Shown: positions 1-6,017 of the stretch, one piece after another | How positions within the stretch are numbered: position 1 is the first letter of the stretch | Layout of the letters: every line of letters begins with the position of its first letter | Source of the DNA: Campylobacter sp. | GTDB lineage: Bacteria > Campylobacterota > Campylobacteria > Campylobacterales > Campylobacteraceae | DNA: 6,474 bases | Assembly: GCF_020024835.1 (NCBI RefSeq) | Contig: NZ_JAHHTD010000053.1 | Coordinates: 1-6,474 of the forward strand | Reading direction: 5' to 3' | Position numbers and translations under genes: made by a program | The notes under the pieces: model-generated | Told to the model about the DNA's origin: nothing | What the model saw: the letters and a program-made list of their open reading frames with translations, nothing else | Database searches by the model: none

Positions 1-1306
1 GTTCAAAAGAACTTTCAATAAAAAAGAATACATTATTGAAAACAAAGTTGTTAAAATCACTTAAGGATTCAAAGTTTAATTTTTTATCCTTTAAAAATAA
101 GATTGTTTTAAAATCATTTTTTAAATTTTTACTATCAAAATTAAAAAATTTGGCTGATTTTATGATTCTTTGCAAATGCTCTTTAAAAAAGAGTATTTTC
201 CCATTTTTATAAAACATTGTTTCAAATAAATGAAAATCATTTCTTAAAATTTCAGTTTTTAATTTTAATTCTTCAAACTCTTCATTCTTTTTAGAGTCCC
301 ATACAATACCACCTCCAACACCATATCTGTAAAAATTATCTTTATGTTTTTTTTCTATAGTTCTAATAGCTACGCTAAATTTAGCTTTCTCTTTGTGAAT
401 TAAACCTATAGCTCCACAATAAATTCCTCGTTTTCTCTTTTCTAGTTTTTCTATAAAATCTATAGTTTCAATTTTTGGAGCACCCGTGATGGAGCCACAA
501 GGAAAAAGAGCTTTAAAAATATCAAAAAAATTTATATTTTTTTTTAATTTTCCACTAATTTTAGAAATAAGTTGATGTAAAGTTGGATAGGATTTAACAA
601 TAAAAAGATCAGTTTTTTGAGTGTTTTTAACAATAATTTTTGATAAATCATTACGCAGTAAATCAACTATCATCACGTTTTCACTAATTATTTTTTCATT
701 ATTTTTTAAAAAATATTTAAATTTCTCATCTTCATCTTGTATTTTAGATCGTTTTATAGTGCCTTTCATTGGTTTAGTTGTGATGGTATTATTTTTGATT
801 TTAAAAAAAAGCTCTGGAGAAAATGATGCTAATTCTAAAAATTCATTTTTAATATATGCTTTAAATTGAGTGTTTTGTTTAGGATAAAGATTAATGAAAC
901 TTTTATAAAGATTAAGATTTGATTTAAAATGCAATTCTTGGGTTAAATTAACTTGATAACTTTTACCATTAGCTATGGCTTTTTTTACTTTATTAAAATC
1001 AGTAAAATATTTTTTTTGATTTAGATCTTGAGTGAAAATAGGGCAAAAATCTAAATTTTCATTTTCTTCATTAAATTTAATTCTTTCTTTAAAAGCTAAA
1101 AAATATACAAATGGTTCTTTACTTGTGTAGTTTTTATTTTTTAAATATTTATAAAATTCATATTTTATATAGCCTAAAAAGTAAAATTTATCTTTATTTT
1201 TTTCTATGATTTTAAATATCTTTTTGCTTTGTTTTTGATTATATGCTTGAAGTGTAAAAGCAAGATTTTGATAAAAAAAAGATCCAAAAATTCCAATTTT
1301 TTCCAT
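1..1306 (-). CDS. pabB: Aminodeoxychorismate synthase component I, probably fused to a PabC-like lyase domain (partial, 3' end outside window)
   Basis: PabB converts chorismate, with ammonia from a PabA/TrpG glutaminase, to 4-amino-4-deoxychorismate in the cytoplasmic p-aminobenzoate/folate pathway. The frame is open for 435 codons from an ATG at 1306 to the left edge. Motifs in order: SYQVNLTQ (116-123), SFSPELFF (161-168), PMKGT (179-183), ENVMIVDLLRND (209-220), LFPCGSITGAPK (267-278), GIYCGAIG (294-301), FSVAIRT (310-316) and YGVGGGIVWDS (328-338). The lysine in PMKGT (K181) is typical of PabB; anthranilate synthase TrpE normally has alanine there. After residue 355 the frame does not end but continues with FETMFYKNGK (361-370) and HLQRIIKSAKFF (377-388), which resembles the start of an aminotransferase class IV (PabC, aminodeoxychorismate lyase) domain. 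That domain's catalytic lysine would lie outside the window. The start is fixed because the only in-frame stop upstream is the fliP stop, with no other usual start codon between. Only a weak GAG Shine-Dalgarno is visible, and I see no separate promoter, so it is probably cotranscribed with fliP. No PabA is present here. Confidence 0.93.
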   Translation of the reverse strand, partial: MEKIGIFGSFFYQNLAFTLQAYNQKQSKKIFKIIEKNKDKFYFLGYIKYEFYKYLKNKNYTSKEPFVYFLAFKERIKFNEENENLDFCPIFTQDLNQKKYFTDFNKVKKAIANGKSYQVNLTQELHFKSNLNLYKSFINLYPKQNTQFKAYIKNEFLELASFSPELFFKIKNNTITTKPMKGTIKRSKIQDEDEKFKYFLKNNEKIISENVMIVDLLRNDLSKIIVKNTQKTDLFIVKSYPTLHQLISKISGKLKKNINFFDIFKALFPCGSITGAPKIETIDFIEKLEKRKRGIYCGAIGLIHKEKAKFSVAIRTIEKKHKDNFYRYGVGGGIVWDSKKNEEFEELKLKTEILRNDFHLFETMFYKNGKILFFKEHLQRIIKSAKFFNFDSKNLKNDFKTILFLKDKKLNFESLSDFNNFVFNNVFFFIESSFE

Positions 1307-1348
1307 AATTTTACACTCAAAAATATATCTATTGAGCTTTATTTTTTC

Positions 1349-2083
1349 TTAAGTTAAGAAACTTTTAACCAAATTTTGAATGAGTAAATTCCAGCCATCT
1401 ACTAAGACAAAAATTAGTAATTTAAAAGGCATAGAAATCATTACAGGCGGAAGCATCATCATACCCATAGCCATCAATACTGAACTTACGACCATATCAA
1501 TAACTAAAAATGGTAAAAACAATAAAAACCCTATTTCAAATGCTGTCTTTAATTCACTAATCATAAATGCAGGCACTAAAATCGTTAGAGGCACTTCATC
1601 TATGGTTTTTGGATTTTCTAAATTTCTAATTCTATAAAAAAGCGCTAAATCTTTTTCTCTAGTGTTTTTAAGCATAAAATCTTTAAAAGGCTTAACACTT
1701 TTAGTAAAAGCTTCTTCGTAGCCAATTTTTTCTGCTATGTAGGGTTTGATTCCTTCATTGTATGATTTTGTAGCAACTGGTTCCATAATAAAAAAAGTTA
1801 AAACTAAAGCTATGGTTGCTAAAATAGTATTTGGTGGCATAGTTTGAGTGCCTAAAGCAGTTCGCAAAAAAGAAAATACAACAATAAGTCTTAAAAATGA
1901 AGTCATTATAAAAATGATAGTTGGAGCAAGAGCTAGTATTGTTAAGACTATGATTATGTTTAAAGTCGTTACTAATTGTTTAGGAGTATCAGGCGCACTT
2001 AAGCTTAAATTTACGGTTGGAATGGTTACTTCGGCTCCAAAAAGCACTAAACTTGATAAAAACAATACTAACAAAGCTTTCAA
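1349..2083 (-). CDS. fliP: Flagellar type III export gate protein FliP
   Basis: FliP forms, with FliQ and FliR, the core of the export gate in the inner membrane at the base of the flagellum, through which rod, hook and filament subunits pass. The 244-residue product has a cleavable-looking signal peptide (about 1-17, hydrophobic run ending LFGA), a transmembrane segment near 41-62, and the family block MTSFLRLIVVFSFLRTALG (60-78) followed by MPPNTILATIALVLTFFIMEP (82-102). The C-terminal membrane part includes PFLVIDMVVSSVLMAMGMMM (191-210), then LPPVMISMPFKL (211-222). The run M208-M210 matches the methionine gasket described for Salmonella FliP. The start is TTG at 2083: an in-frame TAA lies four codons upstream, AAGGA sits six bases before the TTG, and the first internal ATG is around residue 60, inside a conserved block. 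Length and motifs are normal for the family. It is transcribed divergently from glmU, and no other flagellar gene is visible, in keeping with the scattered flagellar genes of Campylobacter. Confidence 0.97.
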   Translation of the reverse strand: MKALLVLFLSSLVLFGAEVTIPTVNLSLSAPDTPKQLVTTLNIIIVLTILALAPTIIFIMTSFLRLIVVFSFLRTALGTQTMPPNTILATIALVLTFFIMEPVATKSYNEGIKPYIAEKIGYEEAFTKSVKPFKDFMLKNTREKDLALFYRIRNLENPKTIDEVPLTILVPAFMISELKTAFEIGFLLFLPFLVIDMVVSSVLMAMGMMMLPPVMISMPFKLLIFVLVDGWNLLIQNLVKSFLT

Positions 2084-2089
2084 AATTTT

Positions 2090-2094
2090 TCCTT
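2090..2094 (-). promoter_or_regulatory. Ribosome binding site for fliP that supports the TTG start
   Basis: On the minus strand AAGGA lies six bases before the TTG at 2083. An in-frame TAA overlaps it just upstream, so translation cannot begin earlier. The site also overlaps a ten-base palindrome (TTAAGCTTAA, 2093-2102) in the leader, which could weakly affect access to it. Confidence 0.75.
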
Positions 2095-2113
2095 AAGCTT
2101 AAAATAAGTTAGC

Positions 2114-2123
2114 ATTTTATCAA
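2114..2123 (-). promoter_or_regulatory. Candidate sigma-70 promoter of fliP (extended -10)
   Basis: The minus strand reads TTGATAAAAT, that is TGn followed by TAAAAT, about 30 bases before the fliP TTG start. The upstream stretch is T/A-rich (about 2130-2175) and has no clear -35 hexamer, as is usual for Campylobacter housekeeping promoters. A second, similar TAAAAT about ten bases upstream is an alternative. I see no sigma-54 (GG-N10-GC) signature. Confidence 0.5.
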
Positions 2124-2214
2124 TTTTACTCTTAAAAAATATAGAAAATTTAAATTTAATCTAAAAAATACTTTAAAAATTAAATATTCCATATCCACTC
2201 GTAATAAATAAAGA

Positions 2215-2241
2215 TTGTTTTTTACTTTTGCTTGTTAAAAT
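2215..2241 (+). promoter_or_regulatory. Candidate sigma-70 promoter of the glmU operon
   Basis: An extended -10, TGTTAAAAT (2233-2241), lies 33 bases before the glmU ATG. It is preceded by spaced T-runs and a weak TTGTTT at 2215-2220, 15 bases from the hexamer. This matches the Campylobacter pattern of a strong -10 with periodic T-rich upstream DNA in place of a -35. It would give a leader of roughly 25-30 bases containing the ribosome binding site AAAAAGGG (2261-2268). It is the only good promoter candidate I see for the five rightward genes. Confidence 0.55.
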
Positions 2242-2274
2242 GAGGGTTATTTTTTTTGCAAAAAAGGGTATATT

Positions 2275-3567
2275 ATGAAAACTTCTGTACTTATATTAGC
2301 TGCTGGACTTGGGACTAGAATGAAATCTAATAATCCAAAGGTCCTTCAAAAAATTTGCTCTAAGGCTATGATTTTGCATATTTTAAAGCAAGCTTATAAA
2401 ATCAGTGATGATGTATGTGTAGTATTGTCATATCAAAAAGAAAAAGTTGAACAAGTAATTTTAGAAAATTTTCCACAAACTCGTTTTTTAGAGCAAGATT
2501 TAAAAAATTATCCAGGAACTGCTGGGGCTTTAAGAGGTTATGAAAGTAAATATGAAAAAGTCTTGATTTTGTGTGGTGATATGCCTTTGGTTAAAGCTAA
2601 GGATTTAGAAAAGATTGCATTAAATAATAGTGATTTTAACGTGGCAGTATTTAAGACAAAAGATGCAAAAAGTTATGGAAGAATAATTTTAAATGAAGAA
2701 AAAATTGAAAGAATAATTGAATGCAAAGATGCAAATGAAGAAGAACTTAAAATTAAAGTATGCAATAGTGGTGTGTATGCTATAAAAAGCTCTATTTTAA
2801 AAGAAATTTTACCTTTGATTAAAAATGAAAATAAAGCTAAAGAGTATTATTTAACTGATGCAGTATTTTTGGCTAAAGAAAAAGGTTATATTATCAAAGC
2901 TGTTTTTGTAAATGAGCAAGATTTTATGGGAGTAAATGATAAATTTGATCTTTGTTTAGCTCAAGATCTTATGCAAAAAGAAATTAAAAAAGAGTGGATG
3001 AAAAAAGGTGTTATTTTTCATATGCCTCAAACTACTTTTATCTCAGATGAAGCTGAATTTATAGGTGAGTGTGAAATTTATGAAAATGTGCGGATAGAAG
3101 GTAAGAGTAAAATTATAAATTCTATTATTAAAAGTTCTTGCGTGATAGAAGATAGCACGATAGAAGATAGTGATGTTGGACCCTTAGCACATTTGCGTCC
3201 AAAATGCTATTTAAAAAATACTCATATAGGAAATTTCGTAGAATGTAAAAATGCATTGTTAAATGGAGTAAAAGCAGGGCATTTGAGTTATTTGGGTGAT
3301 TGTGAGATTGATGAGGGCACAAATATAGGATGTGGAACTATCACTTGTAATTATGATGGAATAAAAAAACATAAAACAAAAATAGGCAAAAATGTTTTTG
3401 TTGGTTCAGATACGCAATTTATTGCTCCAATTAATATTGAAGATGAGGTTATTATAGCTGCAGGAAGCACGGTTTATAAAAATGTTAGTAAAGGTTCTTT
3501 GTATATTAATAGAACTAAAGCTGAGATTAAACAAGAATTTTTTTATCAAAAATTAGGAAAAAAATGA
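2275..3567 (+). CDS. glmU: Bifunctional UDP-N-acetylglucosamine pyrophosphorylase / glucosamine-1-phosphate acetyltransferase
   Basis: GlmU acetylates glucosamine-1-phosphate with acetyl-CoA and then couples the product to UTP, giving UDP-GlcNAc for peptidoglycan, lipooligosaccharide and glycan synthesis in the cytoplasm. The N-terminal nucleotidyltransferase domain (about 1-225) shows LILAAGLGTRM (6-16), K22 in NPKVL, GTAGAL (81-86), GDMP (101-104, with metal-binding D102), GRI (135-137), E149, NSG (164-166) and GVND (219-222). The C-terminal left-handed beta-helix acetyltransferase domain has VGPLAHLRP (301-309, R308), K325, KAGHLSYLGD (333-342, catalytic-base H336 and Y339), N350 and NYDG (359-362, N359). 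By alignment these correspond to the residues known from the E. coli enzyme, so both activities should be intact. At 430 residues it is slightly shorter than the E. coli protein. The ATG is preceded by AAAAAGGG at a good distance. It is the first gene of the rightward operon, and its TGA overlaps the ATG of coaBC by four bases (ATGA). Confidence 0.98.
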   Translation: MKTSVLILAAGLGTRMKSNNPKVLQKICSKAMILHILKQAYKISDDVCVVLSYQKEKVEQVILENFPQTRFLEQDLKNYPGTAGALRGYESKYEKVLILCGDMPLVKAKDLEKIALNNSDFNVAVFKTKDAKSYGRIILNEEKIERIIECKDANEEELKIKVCNSGVYAIKSSILKEILPLIKNENKAKEYYLTDAVFLAKEKGYIIKAVFVNEQDFMGVNDKFDLCLAQDLMQKEIKKEWMKKGVIFHMPQTTFISDEAEFIGECEIYENVRIEGKSKIINSIIKSSCVIEDSTIEDSDVGPLAHLRPKCYLKNTHIGNFVECKNALLNGVKAGHLSYLGDCEIDEGTNIGCGTITCNYDGIKKHKTKIGKNVFVGSDTQFIAPINIEDEVIIAAGSTVYKNVSKGSLYINRTKAEIKQEFFYQKLGKK

Positions 3568-4724
3568 AAACTATCTTACTAGCAATAAGCGGCAGCATAG
3601 CATTTTATAAAGCATATGAGCTTATTTCCTTATTTAAAAGAGAAGGATTTAAGATAAAAGTCTTGCTTTCTCAAGGTGTATTAAAATTTGCCACTAAGAT
3701 TAGCTTTGAAGCACTAGTAGATGATGTTTTATGTGAGGAAAATGAAAGTTGGAGGGATTTTAATAATCATATTGCTTTTAGTAAAGATTGTGATATTGTA
3801 GTTTTTGCACCTGCTAGTGTAAATTCTATTAATAAACTTTCTTTAGGTATAGCTGATAATTTATTTATTCAGACTTTGATTGCAGTAAATAAGTCTAAAC
3901 CTTTCATAATAGCACCAGCTGCAAATACAAATATGTATTTACATTTTAGTGTTCAAAAATCACTAAATTTATTGAAAGAAAATGGATATATCATAGTTGA
4001 TCCAATTGTAAAAACTTTAGTATGCAAAGATGAAGGTGTAGGTGCTTTAGCTAAGATAGAAGATATTTTTAATATTACTAAAAAAGAGCTTTTAAAAGAA
4101 GAATTTTGGCAAAACAAAAGTGTGATTGTTACGGGTGGAGGAACACAAGAAAAGATAGATGATGTGCGTTGTATAAGTAATTTTTCAAGTGGAAAAATGG
4201 CAAAAGCTATAGCAGATGCTTGTTATTTTTTAGGTGCTAGGGTAAAATTTTTAAGCTCTATAGATTTTGACACACCTTATGAAATTTGTAAATTTGTAAA
4301 TTCAAAAGATTTAAAAGAACTTTTAAATAATAATTTAGAGAGTGATTTTTTGATTATGGTAGCTGCTGTGAGTGATTTTATACCACAAAATATAAAAGGA
4401 AAAATCAAAAAAGAAGAGCATTCAAAAGGCTTAAATGTGCATTTAAAATTAAATGAAGATTTGCTTAAAAATTGTAATTTTAAAGGAAAAAAAATAGGTT
4501 TTAAAATGGAATATGATAAAATTAATGCTGTAAAAAATGCTAAAAAATCTTTAATAAATAAAAATTTAGATATGGTTTGCTTAAATATTTTAGATGAGAA
4601 TATAAATTTTGGAAGCGATGAAAATTGCATTAGTTTTATTACCAAAGAGCAAGTATGGCAAAGCCAGAAAATGAGTAAAGAAAAATTAGCCTTTGTTTTA
4701 ATGCAAAAAATGAGGAAGCTTTAG
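3564..4724 (+). CDS. coaBC: Bifunctional phosphopantothenoylcysteine decarboxylase / phosphopantothenate-cysteine ligase (CoaBC, Dfp)
   Basis: CoaBC joins 4'-phosphopantothenate to cysteine using CTP (CoaB) and then decarboxylates the product with FMN (CoaC), giving 4'-phosphopantetheine for coenzyme A. The CoaC half (about 1-180) shows GSIAFYKA (10-17), the catalytic histidine H69 in NHIAFSKD, APASVNSINKLSLGIADNL (82-100), a substrate-binding block PAANTNMY (118-125) and C154 in CKDEGVGAL. The CoaB half (about 186-386) shows VIVTGGGTQEKIDDVR (187-202), ISNFSSGKM (204-212, with N206 matching the key asparagine), AAVSDFIP (267-274), the KxKK motif (280-283) and GFKMEY (312-317). Two motifs differ from the textbook form: PxMNxxMW has alanine for the first Met and Tyr for Trp, and GxGRM reads GVGAL. 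Because the catalytic His and Cys are kept, I take it as active. The length of 386 is normal. The start overlaps the glmU stop, with AGGA (3555-3558) as ribosome binding site, so translation is probably coupled. Confidence 0.96.
   Translation: MKTILLAISGSIAFYKAYELISLFKREGFKIKVLLSQGVLKFATKISFEALVDDVLCEENESWRDFNNHIAFSKDCDIVVFAPASVNSINKLSLGIADNLFIQTLIAVNKSKPFIIAPAANTNMYLHFSVQKSLNLLKENGYIIVDPIVKTLVCKDEGVGALAKIEDIFNITKKELLKEEFWQNKSVIVTGGGTQEKIDDVRCISNFSSGKMAKAIADACYFLGARVKFLSSIDFDTPYEICKFVNSKDLKELLNNNLESDFLIMVAAVSDFIPQNIKGKIKKEEHSKGLNVHLKLNEDLLKNCNFKGKKIGFKMEYDKINAVKNAKKSLINKNLDMVCLNILDENINFGSDENCISFITKEQVWQSQKMSKEKLAFVLMQKMRKL
4712..4716 (+). promoter_or_regulatory. Ribosome binding site that decides the GTG start of the unnamed gene
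   Basis: GAGGA lies inside the last codons of coaBC, seven bases before the GTG at 4724. The GTG shares one base with the coaBC TAG stop. The first in-frame ATG (4757) has no comparable site, so the GTG start is preferred. Confidence 0.7.
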
Positions 4725-5344
4725 TGAATATTATAAATTCAACTTTGCCTGTCAAAATGCAAATTTTAGAAAAAAAATCTTACAATCGTTATGTTTTGCT
4801 TTTAAATACAAAAAGACTTGAAACAAAAAGTATGATAGAACTTGAAGTTGGACAAGAATATTTAGCTGAAGTTTATGAAAATAAAGGAGTAATTTCTTTT
4901 AGAAATCTTTTAAAAAAACCTAATATAAAACTTTTTGAAGATGGAATTTTTATTATAGAGAAGCTTTTAGAATATGGAGATGAAAATTTTTGGTATAAAA
5001 AATATATAACTCAAAAGATTATTGAAAGTAAAAATTTTTATGAGTATGAGATTTATAAAGAAATGTTTTTTGCCTTTTTTGAAAAAATTTACCATATTCC
5101 TTTTGTCTATGAATCGCAAAGAGCTTTGTTTGAAGCAAAAAAGAATGGAAAAAATGTAGAGGTTTATTTATATTTAGAAATTTTTGGTGCTTTAAAAATT
5201 TATATTAGCGATGGAAAAATAACACGCATTCAAACTCCTTTTGCAAAAGTAGCACAATTTTTACAAGAATATTTTAATTTTGAAGTAATTTCTGCCTTAT
5301 CTCCAATGTTTGTGTTTAAGAGATTGATGGATATAAAAGGCTAG
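4724..5344 (+). CDS. Conserved-looking hypothetical protein between coaBC and uppS
   Basis: I do not recognise a named family. I recall an uncharacterised gene at the same place in C. jejuni, between dfp and uppS. The 206-residue product has no signal peptide and no membrane segment, so it is probably cytoplasmic. It appears to have three parts: a strand-rich N-terminal region (about 5-65, including VLLLNTKRLE and GQEYLAEVYENKGVISF), a helical middle rich in charged and aromatic residues (about 72-118, with ENFWYKKYITQKI and YKEMFFAFFEKIY), and a strand-rich C-terminal part (about 125-200, with VEVYLYLEIFGALKIYI). The pattern of the outer parts loosely recalls FliK-type hook-length control domains, but this is a shape impression with no diagnostic residues. 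It starts at GTG overlapping the coaBC stop by one base and ends 4 bases before uppS, so it is expressed with the envelope-precursor genes. Base composition matches its neighbours. I am sure it is coding; its function is unknown. Confidence 0.85.
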   Translation: MNIINSTLPVKMQILEKKSYNRYVLLLNTKRLETKSMIELEVGQEYLAEVYENKGVISFRNLLKKPNIKLFEDGIFIIEKLLEYGDENFWYKKYITQKIIESKNFYEYEIYKEMFFAFFEKIYHIPFVYESQRALFEAKKNGKNVEVYLYLEIFGALKIYISDGKITRIQTPFAKVAQFLQEYFNFEVISALSPMFVFKRLMDIKG

Positions 5345-5348
5345 TGGT

Positions 5349-6017
5349 ATGAATAAATTAAAACATTTAGCCATCGTTATGGATGGAAATAGAAGGTGGG
5401 CTAGAAAAAATGGTTTGCTAGAAAAAATTGGCTATAAACAAGGTGCTAAGATAATAGAAGAAATCATAGAAGTTTGTATAGAAAAAAAAATTTGTAATCT
5501 AACCCTTTATGCTTTTAGTACTGAAAATTGGCAAAGACCCAAAGAAGAAGTGAATTTTCTTTTTAAATTACTAGAAAGATATTTAGATGAATCTTTACCT
5601 AAATTTATCACGAGCAAAGTGCGTTTTAAAGCTATAGGAAATTTGAATCTTTTAGATGATTTAATCATAAAAAAAATAAAAAATTTCGAGGAGCAAACGA
5701 AAGATTATTCTAAGTTATGTGTAAATTTAGCTATTTCTTATGGTGGAAAAGATGAAATAGTAAGAGCGATGAGAAAAGTTGTTGAGAAAAAGCTTGAGAT
5801 TACTGAAGAAAATATACAAGCGAATTTGGATTTAAGTGAAGATGTAGATTTATTTTTAAGAGTTGGAAATGCTAAGAGAATTTCAAATTTTTTATTATGG
5901 CAATCAAGCTATGCTGAAATTTATTTTAGCTCTACGCTTTTTCCAGCTTTAACTAAAAAAGAATTTAATTCTATTATTGATGATTTTAAAAGACGCAAGA
6001 GAACTTTTGGAAAATGA
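5349..6017 (+). CDS. uppS: Undecaprenyl diphosphate synthase (cis-prenyltransferase)
   Basis: UppS adds eight isopentenyl units in cis to farnesyl diphosphate. The C55 product is the lipid carrier for peptidoglycan, lipooligosaccharide and N-glycan precursors, and the enzyme acts at the cytoplasmic face of the inner membrane. The 222-residue protein has the signature HLAIVMDGNRRWA (6-18, catalytic D12), LTLYAFSTENWQRP (51-64), CVNLAISYGGKDEIVRA (124-140), RVGNAKRISNFLLWQ (171-185) and YAEIYF (188-193, E190). Two positions deviate from the common family pattern. GHK reads GYK (Y29, where E. coli has H43), and RTGGExR reads RVGNAKR (171-177), losing the acidic residue E198 of the E. coli enzyme. 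I recall the same RVGNAKR in C. jejuni UppS, so it is probably genus-typical and not damage. The ATG lies 4 bases after the previous stop, with AAGG (5337-5340) as ribosome binding site. Its TGA overlaps the next gene by four bases. Codons 46-49 contain an A9 run. Confidence 0.97.
   Translation: MNKLKHLAIVMDGNRRWARKNGLLEKIGYKQGAKIIEEIIEVCIEKKICNLTLYAFSTENWQRPKEEVNFLFKLLERYLDESLPKFITSKVRFKAIGNLNLLDDLIIKKIKNFEEQTKDYSKLCVNLAISYGGKDEIVRAMRKVVEKKLEITEENIQANLDLSEDVDLFLRVGNAKRISNFLLWQSSYAEIYFSSTLFPALTKKEFNSIIDDFKRRKRTFGK

Noticed and set aside
621..869. Plus-strand 82-codon frame
   Set aside because: It lies wholly inside pabB on the opposite strand, and its residues mirror the A/T-rich antisense of the conserved PabB motifs. 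No ribosome binding site or family match is visible.
1322..1327. TATATT on the minus strand as a private -10 for pabB
   Set aside because: It lies only about 15 bases before the ATG, which would give almost no leader and no ribosome binding site. Cotranscription with fliP is more likely.
1345..1361. Perfect inverted repeat TTTCTTAA-G-TTAAGAAA spanning the fliP stop codon, considered as a terminator
   Set aside because: The spacer is one base, the stem is almost all A/T, and on the fliP strand it is followed by A-rich DNA with no T-run. It is unlikely to stop transcription into pabB.
1380..2096. Two plus-strand frames of 82-85 codons antisense to fliP
   Set aside because: They are shadows of the FliP reading frame. 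The real gene shows full family motifs, and the shadows have no motif.
3128..3322. Minus-strand 64-codon frame within glmU
   Set aside because: It is antisense to the beta-helix repeats of GlmU and contains no motif of its own.
4277..4645. Minus-strand 122-codon frame within coaBC
   Set aside because: It is antisense to the CoaB domain, Lys/Phe/Ser-rich as expected from a shadow in A/T-rich DNA, with no motif or ribosome binding site.
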